A DNA stretch of 10,854 nt from Ichthyophonus hoferi (GCA_002751075.1 NAOQ01000251.1:59811-70664); one strand, 5' to 3'. Shown: positions 1-7,465, counted from the first letter of the stretch. The notes: generated by a model not told the origin, from the sequence alone. A program made the numbers and translations.

Positions 1-60
1 CTCTCCTTCTCTCTCTCCCATCCTCTCTCTCTCTCCCTCCCTCTCCCTTCCCTTTCCCAG
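1..60 (+). repeat. CT-rich tract ending in a splice acceptor
   Basis: The first 60 bases are almost pure pyrimidine (CTCTCC and CTCTCCC repeats) and end in CCCAG directly before an open coding frame. This reads as the 3' end of an intron, with an unusually long polypyrimidine tract that has grown into a CT microsatellite. The rest of that intron and the upstream gene lie outside the window. Confidence 0.75.
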
Positions 61-282
61 TTTTCAAGTACGATCTCATTGCCAGTGCAATCGCTGATCC
101 GAGAGGTGTCTAAAAATAACCCTATATCAGAGGGTGTAGAGGGCCGATCTAAAGCGCCTACTCATACACGTAGCGAATCCACTGGAATTAAAGCAAAGGG
201 TCTTTTGGAATGGATAAAAGCACGCAATCAAAAACAATCTGTAAAAGCTGATGAACAAACCTTATTAAAACACCAAGTAGAG
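61..282 (+). CDS. Exon 1 of the visible gene tail
   Basis: This is a 74-codon open stretch after the CT-rich acceptor. It is Ser/Thr/Asn-rich, then Lys-rich around GIKAKGLLEWIKARNQKQ. The chosen donor is GAG|GTAGGT at 283. An alternative GT six bases upstream (277) would also keep phase 0 and remove only two residues (VE). The frame meets a stop at 292-294 if the intron is retained. Confidence 0.72.
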
Positions 283-2251
283 GTAGGTGTTTAATGTATA
301 TAATTTAATTGTCCAATCTGTAATTGATTTTGCGATATAATGTTGTTTTAAAGGCTTATACGGTGACTGCATTATATTTTAATTTTTATATAATTCAGTA
401 GTTGAATAGTTGAACAGTTTGATAGTGTAAGCTGTGGAAATGAATGATGGTTATTTTATAACGGTTTACTATGGAGGCCATTGGCTGGATACATTAATTT
501 TTAATTTGTAATTAATAGATTGGTATTACTTTAAAATATATCAACCATTAATATATCGTTAAAAATCTACACATGAATTTATATATTTTAATATAATTAC
601 CTGCCCAATCATAATTCGTTGTCCGTTTTATAACCTGCTGGGTTATATTTAACTCTTAATATTAATTTTAGAATCATATATGTATTATATAATATTATCT
701 AAGTAATACAATACAATATCATATAGTATAATACAATACAGGGTAATACCATATATTCCATTATAGTACAGTATAATATAATACAGCACAATATAATACA
801 ATACGACGTCATACAATACAATACAATACAATATAATACAATATGACGGAATATCATACAATATATTACAATATATTACAATACCATTCAATACCTACAT
901 ACTAACTAGTATATGGATATATATATACCTACAGGAAGCTGATTTGATGCATAAATTTACAATAACTACCATTGGCTATACTAATATTATCATGGAGAAT
1001 GCATTCGGCCTCTTAGCTCAAGATGTAAGTTATATCGTCTATCCTGCGTGCTATTAACATATTTATTTTAGCCTTTTTGTTCTATTTTATTTTCTGCACT
1101 TACCTTCTTGCCCATGTAATGGCTAATTGGGGTATCTATATCTATGTATAGATCTACACACTATCATACATAGTATCATACTATCATACTATCATACATA
1201 TTAATATATTCATACTATCTCACATACTAATATACTGTCATACTATCTTACTGTCTCACATACTAATATTCTGTCATACTATCTTAATATTAATATACTA
1301 TCATATTATCTCACATACTAATATACTAATATACTAATATACTATCATACTATCTTACTCTCTTACTATTTTACATACTAATACACTACCATGCACTCAT
1401 ACCTCCCTTAATTTAGATTCTGATTGGTACATGGAGGAAGGTGCTGGTGGCAATCATCAATATTATTGTACCAGATGAGTGTAGAAAGAGATTAAGAAAA
1501 CTAACTGTACCCATCACATTGCTTCCTAATGAAGCCTTATCAGTCCTTGATCAGTGCATTTCGGTAGGTCTCGCGATTAATATGTCATGTATGTAGATCA
1601 GACTTCTTACTGGTATGTTTTGCGATTAATATATAAAGCATCTAGATCAAACGTTTTATATGGGTAGTGTATATATGCATATATATATATACATTTAAAA
1701 TATTTAAAATATTGTAAAACGATAATAGATGATAACTATTGGTTAACATAGAGTGATGGTGATTGTGGCAGATTGTGGAGGTGCAATTTTTAGGAGCAGG
1801 TTGTAAAGAAGAACAACTGAGAATGGATGGGAAATACACCTATATACAGAGGGTATGTATGAGAATAACTGGACAGACCTGTTTTAATTTTAATTTTAAT
1901 TTTGTTCATTATCCAATATATCTTCTTACTCTCCCCCTTTACGGCCTTACTTGAATTATTGTGATAGTTTCTCATTGGAACTTCCAATATCTCTCAGATT
2001 TGATTTGTTGGAACCTATATTTTCTACCCTATAGGATCATGTTATCTAAAAGTTCGCTATTGAGTGAATTAATGATTAATTAAAGTTCCAATGAGAAAAA
2101 TTTAATTTTCAATACTCTTATTGGATAAGACATTAAATATTGTCTTTCATAGGCTGTAGCATGTCCATTAAAAAGCAGTCACTTGCTTGGTCTGGGTAGA
2201 TATTATCCAATTAGCCCTAGCCAAATTTTTAATTTTGATTCATTGTTTTAA
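61..2251 (+). CDS. 3' end of an unrecognised multi-exon host gene (five exons, last 212 residues)
   Basis: Five exons at 61-282, 935-1024, 1417-1563, 1772-1852 and 2153-2251 join into one frame with no internal stop, ending in TAA at 2249-2251. The introns are 652, 392, 208 and 300 bases, all phase 0, with donors GTAGGT, GTAAGT, GTAGGT and GTATGT and acceptors ending TACAG, TTTAG, GGCAG and CATAG. The consistent phase across four introns is the main evidence that the model is right. The visible 212 residues begin with a Ser/Thr/Asn-rich polar stretch (about 1-50), then a basic helix-like segment GLLEWIKARNQK (about 54-65), a mixed segment through exon 2, a hydrophobic run VLVAIINIIVP followed by a basic patch CRKRLRKL in exon 3, and a short C-tail LGRYYPISPSQIFNFDSLF. 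I see no catalytic motif or familiar domain and do not name a family. The 5' part is missing at the window edge. The exon structure is fairly sure; the function is unknown. Confidence 0.72.
703..893. repeat. ATACA/TATAATACA low-complexity tract inside intron 1
   Basis: About 190 bases are built from imperfect AATAC, ATACA and TATAATACA units. It sits inside the intron between exons 1 and 2 and accounts for most of that intron's extra length. The reverse strand reads as an open but Ile/Leu/Tyr-only frame, an artefact of the repeat rather than a gene. Confidence 0.85.
935..1024 (+). CDS. Exon 2 of the visible gene tail
   Basis: Thirty codons lie between acceptor CTACAG and a near-perfect donor GAT|GTAAGT. 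The segment starts EADLMHKFTITTIGYTN and ends FGLLAQD. It is phase 0 at both ends. The exon stands out from the A/T microsatellite sequence that flanks it. Confidence 0.7.
1158..1400. repeat. CATACTATC/ACATACTAATATACT low-complexity array inside intron 2
   Basis: About 240 bases are imperfect repeats of CATACTAT, interspersed with ACATACTAATATACT and CTCACATACTAATA units. A second-order pattern is visible, in which CATACTATC runs alternate with CACATACTAATA blocks. The tract fills most of intron 2 and ends about 15 bases before the exon 3 acceptor. Confidence 0.85.
1417..1563 (+). CDS. Exon 3 of the visible gene tail
   Basis: Forty-nine codons lie between acceptor ATTTAG and donor TCG|GTAGGT. 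They hold a short hydrophobic run (VLVAIINIIVP), a basic patch (CRKRLRKL), then a helix-like ending (NEALSVLDQCIS). The hydrophobic run is about 11 residues, too short to call a membrane span. Phase 0 at both ends. Confidence 0.72.
1573..1652. repeat. Short imperfect direct repeat in intron 3
   Basis: GCGATTAATAT followed about 20 bases later by TAGATCAGAC (from 1573) recurs from 1622 as GCGATTAATAT then TAGATCAAAC, an offset of 48-49 bases. It looks like a small, diverged tandem duplication inside the 208-base intron. No function can be read from it. Confidence 0.5.
1772..1852 (+). CDS. Exon 4 of the visible gene tail
   Basis: Twenty-seven codons lie between acceptor GTGGCAG and donor AGG|GTATGT. 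The peptide begins IVEVQFLGAGCKEEQ and ends GKYTYIQR. Phase 0 at both ends, so it could splice either to the terminal exon at 2153 or to the isolated exon at 3525. Confidence 0.66.
1968..2098. repeat. 131-bp foldback with perfect 16-bp inverted arms in intron 4
   Basis: Positions 1968-1983 (TTTCTCATTGGAACTT) and 2083-2098 are perfect reverse complements separated by 99 bases. It lies inside intron 4, about 55 bases before the terminal exon acceptor. It could be a remnant of a short inverted-repeat transposon, but no clear target-site duplication flanks it. A hairpin in the pre-mRNA is also possible. Confidence 0.6.
2153..2251 (+). CDS. Exon 5, probable terminal exon
   Basis: After acceptor TTTCATAG the phase-0 frame runs 32 codons (AVACPLKSSHLLGLGRYYP..., ending FNFDSLF) to TAA at 2249-2251. 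A weak internal donor-like GTAGAT at 2196 would shift the frame, so a terminal exon is preferred. Continuity of frame with exon 4 supports it. Confidence 0.62.
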   Translation, partial: AVACPLKSSHLLGLGRYYPISPSQIFNFDSLF

Positions 2252-2496
2252 TTTTTTAACATTCAGTATTATATTATGTCTTGCATTTATATATCTATAT
2301 TATTAGAGGTGGGTGAATGAGAAAAACAACATAGTACATGCTGTGCTATTCTGTGTTATTCCCTCTTTTTCTTCTTATGGTTATCTTGCGAAACTCCCTT
2401 GCCCTGTCAATACACACTGGCGCTTTCACATTTTTTAATTACGTAGTCAGGAAGCTGTGATGCTTTAGCAATAATGGCGTCTTATTTAAGTATACT

Positions 2497-2616
2497 TTGT
2501 TATTATTTTATTGTTGTACTACTATACTATATTATACGGTTATATTATTATGCTATGATACTATTATATTATTAGTGTGATATTATTATAATAGTATACC
2601 ATTATACATTACTATA
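2497..2616. repeat. TATTATACTA-type low-complexity tract downstream of the stop
   Basis: About 120 bases of A/T with scattered C and G form imperfect ACTATACTAT, TATTATTA and ATAGTATACCATTATAC units. It falls in the presumed 3' untranslated region, just before the candidate poly(A) signals. Confidence 0.7.
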
Positions 2617-2622
2617 AATTGA

Positions 2623-2632
2623 AATAAATAAA
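2623..2632 (+). terminator. Overlapping AATAAA poly(A) signals
   Basis: Two overlapping AATAAA hexamers (2623-2628 and 2627-2632) lie about 375 bases after the stop at 2251. They are a reasonable polyadenylation signal for the upstream gene. In DNA this AT-rich the hexamer also occurs by chance, so position is the main support. Confidence 0.4.
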
Positions 2633-3255
2633 GGACCAATGTAAATCGGTTAACACTTATGTTAAAAGCCTTCACTCAATCAAACAGCAAAACACTCACA
2701 GTGCATACTGTCAAACCTATTATCATATTGCTATCGTGCATCATTTTCAATACATAAATTTATTATTATCCTTTATTCAGAACTAAAGTTATAATTTAAA
2801 AGCAATGAGATATGTTTGAAATTCACCAATCAAACATGCCATGTGATGCAATGAAATATATACATGTGTTTATATATAAAAATCTGCCACCATGATAGGT
2901 GCAAATAGCATCGGATTTAAACTGTGTACAGCAGTTATGTGGCTTGAATAAATTATAGGATTTTGGGTTTAATCATATGAAGCACAACATAATAGTGAAT
3001 AAGATAGACAACCAATAGGAAGCACAAATTGGACTTGCATTATTATAAAGCTGACCTCCGATTTTTTTCAAATATAGCGACATATATACAACATGGGCAG
3101 AGTAACTATATTTATAATTATTTAATTAAAGCCTTGCAAAATGCAATTATGGCATTATATTTATAGTATATTGTGTTTGTATATGTTAATAGTGTCCAAT
3201 ATGGTTACATATATAACGTAAGCAAAGTATTCTATATATAAAATACTATATTTAG
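2633..3255. other. Gene-free AT-rich spacer
   Basis: No frame of convincing length or composition with splice sites is visible on either strand. The stretch has many ATATAT and TATATAA runs and no long internal repeat. Confidence 0.5.
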
Positions 3256-3259
3256 AAAG

Positions 3260-3322
3260 TATAAAAGGGTTTGGTCTGAGATAAATTAGGGACTCTTGAT
3301 TCGGTAGTGATAGTGAATCAAG
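3260..3322 (+). promoter_or_regulatory. TATA-like box followed by a hairpin
   Basis: TATAAAAG at 3260-3267 is followed, about 27 bases after its end, by a perfect 8-bp inverted repeat (CTTGATTC at 3295-3302, GAATCAAG at 3315-3322; 12-base loop). The spacing would place a transcription start at about 3290, so the hairpin would sit at the 5' end of the RNA. A donor-like G|GTGAGT follows at 3381, and the next acceptor is at 3523-3524. The ATGs in this interval (3325 and 3378) reach stops quickly or do not join the downstream exon in its open frame, so this promoter reading is weak. Confidence 0.25.
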
Positions 3323-3524
3323 GTTATGGAGTTATTATCCTAAATTTTCTGCTTGTAATATTCGGCTGGCACTAAATATGGGTGAGTTAATTATAATACT
3401 ACGTAGGCTGCAATCAGCTAACTTTACCAAATAGACAGGAGTAATTACTAAGTAATCACGCGTTTATTTCATTTTATTCTGATATCTTGTTTTCTTTTTT
3501 ACTTACATTTCCTCCCATATACAG

Positions 3525-3716
3525 TGTTTGGCCGACTATCATAGGCCTACAGTTGAACTTATATCTCAATTTATTGTGGTGATGGACAAACCACTAAGAG
3601 AGAATGAAGATATTTCCGTGTATCTTACTGGTCAAGAATCAGTCTCCCATATACCTGATATACTCTCTATGCGTCGTTCAGACGTAAAGGCCTTTGAGTT
3701 TTCAATGCGACTCTAG
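3525..3716 (+). CDS. Isolated terminal-type exon of unknown gene
   Basis: After a pyrimidine-rich tract and ATACAG acceptor (3521-3524) the frame is open for 63 codons to TAG at 3714-3716. The peptide starts CLADYHRPTVELISQF, continues MDKPLRENEDISVYLTGQE, and ends FEFSMRL. Composition is mixed and protein-like, and GC is higher than the flanks. No family is recognised. It is compatible with a phase-0 splice from exon 4 of the upstream gene, which would make it an alternative last exon. It could instead end an otherwise unseen gene, or be an internal exon using GTAAAG at 3681. A local first exon ending at 3381 gives a stop after seven codons, arguing against that pairing. Confidence 0.45.
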   Translation, partial: CLADYHRPTVELISQFIVVMDKPLRENEDISVYLTGQESVSHIPDILSMRRSDVKAFEFSMRL

Positions 3717-4020
3717 TTGTTATTAAGTAATTGTGGATGATACATTCTATTTTTCTTTTTCATACATACATTCACACTCACTTTCTCTCCATTACTATAT
3801 AGTCTTTATAGTTAATTTCTCATTAACTATTTTATTTTAACGGCAAATATTATGAGCTATGTTGTTTAGATTATATTTCCAGCCCAATCATTGGCTTGAC
3901 CTCCATCACTTGTCTTGCTTTTGAACCTATCCTGGTGTTTTCATAAATAATTTTAAAAACTGGTTTTTCTTGTCTTTTTCTATTAGAATTAGATATATAG
4001 ATTTCAGTGTAATAAGCTAC
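3717..4020. other. Gene-free stretch
   Basis: AT-rich sequence with pyrimidine runs (CTTTCTCTCC near 3781-3790 and CTTTTTCTATTAG near 3975) and no open frame worth calling. It ends at the boundary of the duplicated segment A. Confidence 0.45.
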
Positions 4021-4939
4021 TATTAGAAATAAAACTAGTATCTGTTGTACCGAATTAATTATATTTGATGTACACTGCGCCTGCCCTCTGGTTGATCTAG
4101 ATAGTTGTCAATAGGCAAGGCACAAGCTAAAGCCTTTAGAACACATGTTGTTGTGAACTCTAAGACGCTTTAAGCTTCCTACCTTGTAACTTGCAATATG
4201 AGTAATAACTATTATCTAAACCACTGTGATCGTAGATAGACACTATATGCGTGTATTTTTTAAATAGTTTGACTATATCAGACTTGACTAGTTGGCCTTC
4301 TAGTAGAGAATCTGGTTGATAAATTGCTACCACTTGAGAATAAAAAGACATTAATATGAATAATAAGACAAGGGAAAATAAATTTCTAGAAAGGCTTTTA
4401 GAATATATTGACCACTGAAAACTACAATAAACAAGTAACAGCAGTACCTTTATTATTATTTTGAAACTTGCTTTAAAAGTATAATGATGAAGCGTTAATA
4501 GGTATATGTGTAAAATTCTTATTGATTTTTGTGTATAAGAAATAGTCATCGACTAGGTCGTAGACCAGTAGTTTTAGAGTACAACTTCCTATTGACCTTA
4601 ATTGGTAACTATAACCGAATGTAAGAAACGTGGCGACAGTAAAAGAAGATAATATTTTATAAGAAGGTCGTGCTCCTACTATTTCATTATTATTAAATAT
4701 AACAGTATCAGAAGTCTAGTTCTAAAATACGAGAAGAACTAAAAAAAATGTTGATGTGCGTGAGTTTGTATGTACAGGGACTAGGCTATTAATGCGATAT
4801 TTACTACAAACTTTTAACTAGGCGAATATTTTTAGTATTTAAAACGAACGCTATATAACAAGCATTTTATAAAATAAAAGTCATGCAGGCATACAATTAG
4901 ACAACATGATGTTTATTATACAATTCAAAAACGGGCTAT

Positions 4940-4964
4940 TTTCGGCTTATTAGACCGTCATCAG
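4940..4964 (-). ncRNA. Hammerhead-ribozyme-like core motif
   Basis: On the minus strand, CTGATGA (4958-4964) is followed after 14 bases by GAAA (4940-4943). The intervening bases can form a short stem, GGT/GCC closed by a CTAATAA loop, with one extra C before it. CUGAUGA - stem II - GAAA is the invariant core of hammerhead ribozymes, which are known from Penelope-like and other small retroelements of invertebrates. I could not find convincing stems I and III or a cleavage site in the flanks, so this is at best a degraded or partial ribozyme, or a chance match. Confidence 0.25.
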
Positions 4965-5083
4965 TGCTCTTGTTGGTGTTTAAAAAACTTTTCACTACGA
5001 CGTTATTGTGTTTTTACAATAAATGCTGGTAAAATAAAAGCTGTAAATTAAGCGGTATGATTTTTATCAATTCTGCTTGATAA

Positions 5084-5150
5084 TAATATATAGGATATAT
5101 ATAGAATATATAATATATATAATAATTATATAAATTATTAAGCAAAAAAA
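5084..5150. repeat. TATATAAT-rich low-complexity tract
   Basis: About 65 bases of ATATATA, GAATATATAATATAT and AATTATATAAATTATT lie in the part of copy A that has no counterpart in copy B. It marks the AT-rich left flank of the tandem array. Confidence 0.6.
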
Positions 5151-5193
5151 TGTGAAAATAAGGTATGCAGACGCGTAGACAAAGTGAGTGTAC

Positions 5194-5640
5194 GGGAAAT
5201 CATAACTTAAATGTTGGCGGAAATAATCGCGTCAACGAATCAAAACAAATTGAATTATAACAATTTAGATCAAAGGCAAACGCCAATGTAGACGAGACGA
5301 TCGTCAATATAAGTGGTGGGAAATAATAATTGCATCAATGAATCAAACAGTTTCTAGATCTAAGGTATTTTGGTTCATCGGTGTACGAATGATTGCTACG
5401 TGTTGACGTTGTTGAGCGAAAACCAATCCTAGAAGATTATCAATATGGGTTGTGGGAAATCATAACTTAAATGTTGGCGGAAATAATTGCATCAACGAAT
5501 CATAATATTTGCATTATAAACATTTAGATTTAAGGTATTTTATTTTTCTGCTTTTTGGTTTGTCGGTTGTACGAATGGCTGCTACGTGTTGAGATAATGT
5601 CTGGCGAGTGCCAATCGTAGACGATCGTCAATTAATATTA
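5194..5640. repeat. Three-unit imperfect tandem array with CpG-containing units
   Basis: Three diverged units begin with GGGAAAT at 5194, 5318 and 5454, giving lengths of about 124, 136 and 187 bases. Units 1 and 3 share CATAACTTAAATGTTGGCGG. All share AATAATYGCRTCAAYGAATCA, which in unit 2 follows GGGAAAT directly. Units 2 and 3 share a TCTAAGGTATTTT-like segment and TACGAATGRYTGCTACGTGTTGA. Each ends in a CCAAT...ATCGTCAAT-type segment (CCAATGTAGACGAGACGATCGTCAAT in part; unit 2 more diverged). The units have internal deletions relative to each other. The array lies wholly in the extra DNA of copy A. Confidence 0.75.
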
Positions 5641-5868
5641 TTAGAAGGCCTATTACAAGGCTCTGCACATATGACTCTGGCTGAAATCAATTGCTTTATT
5701 GCTTGCTACCTATACCAATCTATGGTAGTTCTATCGACTTGTCCACAGTCTTCGGAATCGCCAGCTGAGCTTTGTATAATAGGACTATATATATTATGAT
5801 ATTGTTTAACAAATATTAAATGAATGCAAAGTTTTGTGCGTCACAAACGTATTCGTATTTGCCTATAG

Positions 5869-5989
5869 CGGTAGTGTACATGTACACAGGCATGCGGGGT
5901 TGCCGCATATGCCCGAATGTGCCGGGCGCCGCATATGTATGACCGGTCCCTCATTATTGATGGTGGCTTCTTTAATACTTCATTTAACA
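5869..5989 (+). other. GC-rich island, possible exon, with a 14-bp palindrome
   Basis: A short GC-rich patch (about 5874-5950) contains the perfect palindrome GTGTACATGTACAC at 5874-5887 and two GCCGCATATG copies (5912-5921 and 5928-5937 in approximate position). On the + strand it is bracketed by an acceptor-like TTTGCCTATAG (to 5868) and a donor GTGAGT at 5990. Two + frames are open. One continues 5834-6067 and contains a hydrophobic MVASLILHLTVSVIFLV; another, 5875-6012, starts CTCTQACGVAAYARMC and is Cys-rich. A minus frame is open as well. Because several frames are open, coding status is unresolved. Confidence 0.3.
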
Positions 5990-6067
5990 GTGAGTGTTAT
6001 ATTTTTGGTTAACACCCATATGGCTGTGTTCAATAAACTAAATGGAATTAATCATAAATATTCTTAA

Positions 6068-6990
6068 TGACTAAGTCAGTTCATGAAAAATAACAGAGGC
6101 CTACTAGGAATGTCTGATCTTATCTCGATATGTAAGTGCTTGCACACTATCTATTGACATTACTATTATATAGACCTTAGATGATTGAACTCAAACGTGT
6201 TAACTGTACCAAGATAATTAAATATACTGGCTGAGCATGTTGTCAAAAACAAGTCAGTACAGCTTACCAGTACAGATGTTTTATGTGGCTATAATTATCT
6301 GTTAAAGTATTTAATTAAACTTCATGATATCTTTTATTAATACTTAGTGTTTAGCTTGCGTTGAACCTTTAAATAAAAATTAATGATAATTAAGTAATTT
6401 AATAATGTTACTAATTGTAATTAATTTGGGACATGTTTAGTTAGTCTAAAATGAAAATTACGATGGTTATAAATGATGTTTGTCATAGTGTTTTCAAGCA
6501 CATTTATAAGGGTCCATGATGCCCATGCTTTCTGTCTAAAGTAGGTTTCTAAATTATTCTTTGAGTAGCCACTGAATGACATTAGGATATGTTCTATAAC
6601 AATTATGTTGAGTCTTGTTGGGGTAATATGCTAAAATCGATAGATTAAGTTTGTGGTAAACTTTGTTTTGGCTTGGACTCAACAACTATATAACCAGCAT
6701 AAACAGTCTTAGTCTGGATATTAATTACTAGTTGTAATTAATAAACACAAGTTTAAGGTAAGGTAAATTAATGTAGTTATGACAGTATATTCAATAAATT
6801 TGCCATCTAGAATGTCTATGTCTAGTTTAAAACATAAATCAATAACAGCCAGGAATACAAAAACGGGAGGATCTGTAGGACTTCTGTTCAAAATTGTTAT
6901 AACTTTGTAGAAAATTTGAGTGAAATAAAGGCAAAGAAGGAACAAGCGAGTATGCTGTTTCCCAAAAGGATATATGTCAAGTTCGTATTA
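6068..6990. other. Gene-poor stretch with one nested inverted repeat
   Basis: Mostly AT-rich sequence without a convincing exon. A 74-codon minus-strand open frame at 6721-6945 (contains NRSPTDPPVFVFLAVIDL) has no homologue that I recognise and is not called. The main structure is an outer 9-bp inverted repeat (TGTTGAGTC at 6606-6614, GACTCAACA at 6676-6684) enclosing an inner hairpin (AAGTTT at 6647-6652, AAACTT at 6658-6663). Confidence 0.4.
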
Positions 6991-6999
6991 TGATATAAT

Positions 7000-7107
7000 G
7001 TGAAAAATGCCTTGAAATAATATATAATGAAACTGAGTGAATTATGATGTGAAAAATGCCTTGAAATAATATATAATGAAACTGAGTGAATTATGATATG
7101 AAAATGC
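7000..7107. repeat. 49-bp tandem duplication, 2.2 copies
   Basis: The 49-base unit starting GTGAAAAATGCCTTGAAATA at 7000 repeats exactly from 7049, and a third partial copy (TATGAAAATGCC, one substitution and one missing base) begins near 7098. The first two copies are identical over their full shared length, so the duplication is recent or kept homogenised. It lies outside any gene. Confidence 0.9.
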
Positions 7108-7306
7108 CCCCCTTTATTATCCGTTTTGTTTTGTTTTTGTACTTGTTTGTTTCTACCGCCGCCAGTGGGTAACTTTCAGGTATTAGTGAATTAATCCATT
7201 AGAAGGATATTGGGTAACTAATTAATTCTGAGTCACTCTATTTTAAGTATTTCTGATTTAAAAAGCTACAATCACGATTAACGAGCTCGTAAAAATGATT
7301 AATAAT

Positions 7307-7465
7307 TTGCCAATCATGCCTGATGCACTTGTTACCAAAACTTTGATTGATCTACAAGTGAAAAGGTATAGTAAAGTTCAAATGGCCCGTAGCGTGAGAT
7401 GCGTTAACCAGGATAGCCATAACATATTTTGGACAACTTCCAATGAGAATTCTGTTTTTATATAA
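7307..7465 (+). other. Unassigned open stretch
   Basis: The + strand is open for 52 codons to TAA at 7463-7465. The peptide includes DALVTKTLIDLQVKR, then YSKVQMARSVRC, and ends NENSVFI. Composition is protein-like and a donor-like AAAAG|GTATAG lies at about 7365. I see no matching acceptor in the open frame and recognise no family. It may be an exon of an unseen gene, a gene fragment, or chance. Confidence 0.2.

Larger units (their letters stand above)
4021..5790. repeat. Duplicated segment, copy A
   Basis: This segment shares four colinear blocks with copy B at the right edge of the window. They are 4021-4053 with 9999-10031 (27 of 33 identical, every difference a transition), 4163-4183 with 10120-10140, 4281-4320 with 10234-10273, and 5724-5781 with 10789-10846 (46 of 58 identical). 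Order and orientation match. Within 4160-4549 the minus strand is open for 129 codons. Its conserved part reads DSLLEGQLVKSD against DTLLERQLVESE in copy B, with several silent or conservative changes, and a GTAGGAAG donor-like site follows in both copies. The 5724-5781 block is open on the + strand (VVLSTCPQSSESPAELC against VVTATCPQASGSPIEYC) but also in minus frames. It may be a decayed or still-active tandem gene family, or a dispersed repeat; I cannot fix the coding strand. Confidence 0.6.

Noticed and set aside
685-891. 68-codon minus-strand open frame rich in Ile, Leu and Tyr
   Set aside because: It is a translation of the ATACA-type low-complexity tract inside intron 1; the composition is entirely set by the repeat.
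1642-1987. Minus-strand open frames across exon 4 and its flanks
   Set aside because: They run opposite to a well-spliced + exon and across intron A/T sequence, with no splice sites or protein-like composition of their own.
2366-2470. Short open stretches after the terminal exon, one with MVILRNSLALSIH
   Set aside because: They lie in the presumed 3' untranslated region, have no acceptor and are under 35 codons.
3378-3524. ATGG|GTGAGT as a first coding exon joined to the 3525 exon
   Set aside because: The join reads seven codons and then a stop, so it cannot supply the start for the open frame at 3525-3716.
6721-6945. 74-codon minus-strand open frame with a hydrophobic C-terminal half
   Set aside because: It has some protein-like character but no ATG start in the open frame, no paired splice sites, no recognised family and no second copy.
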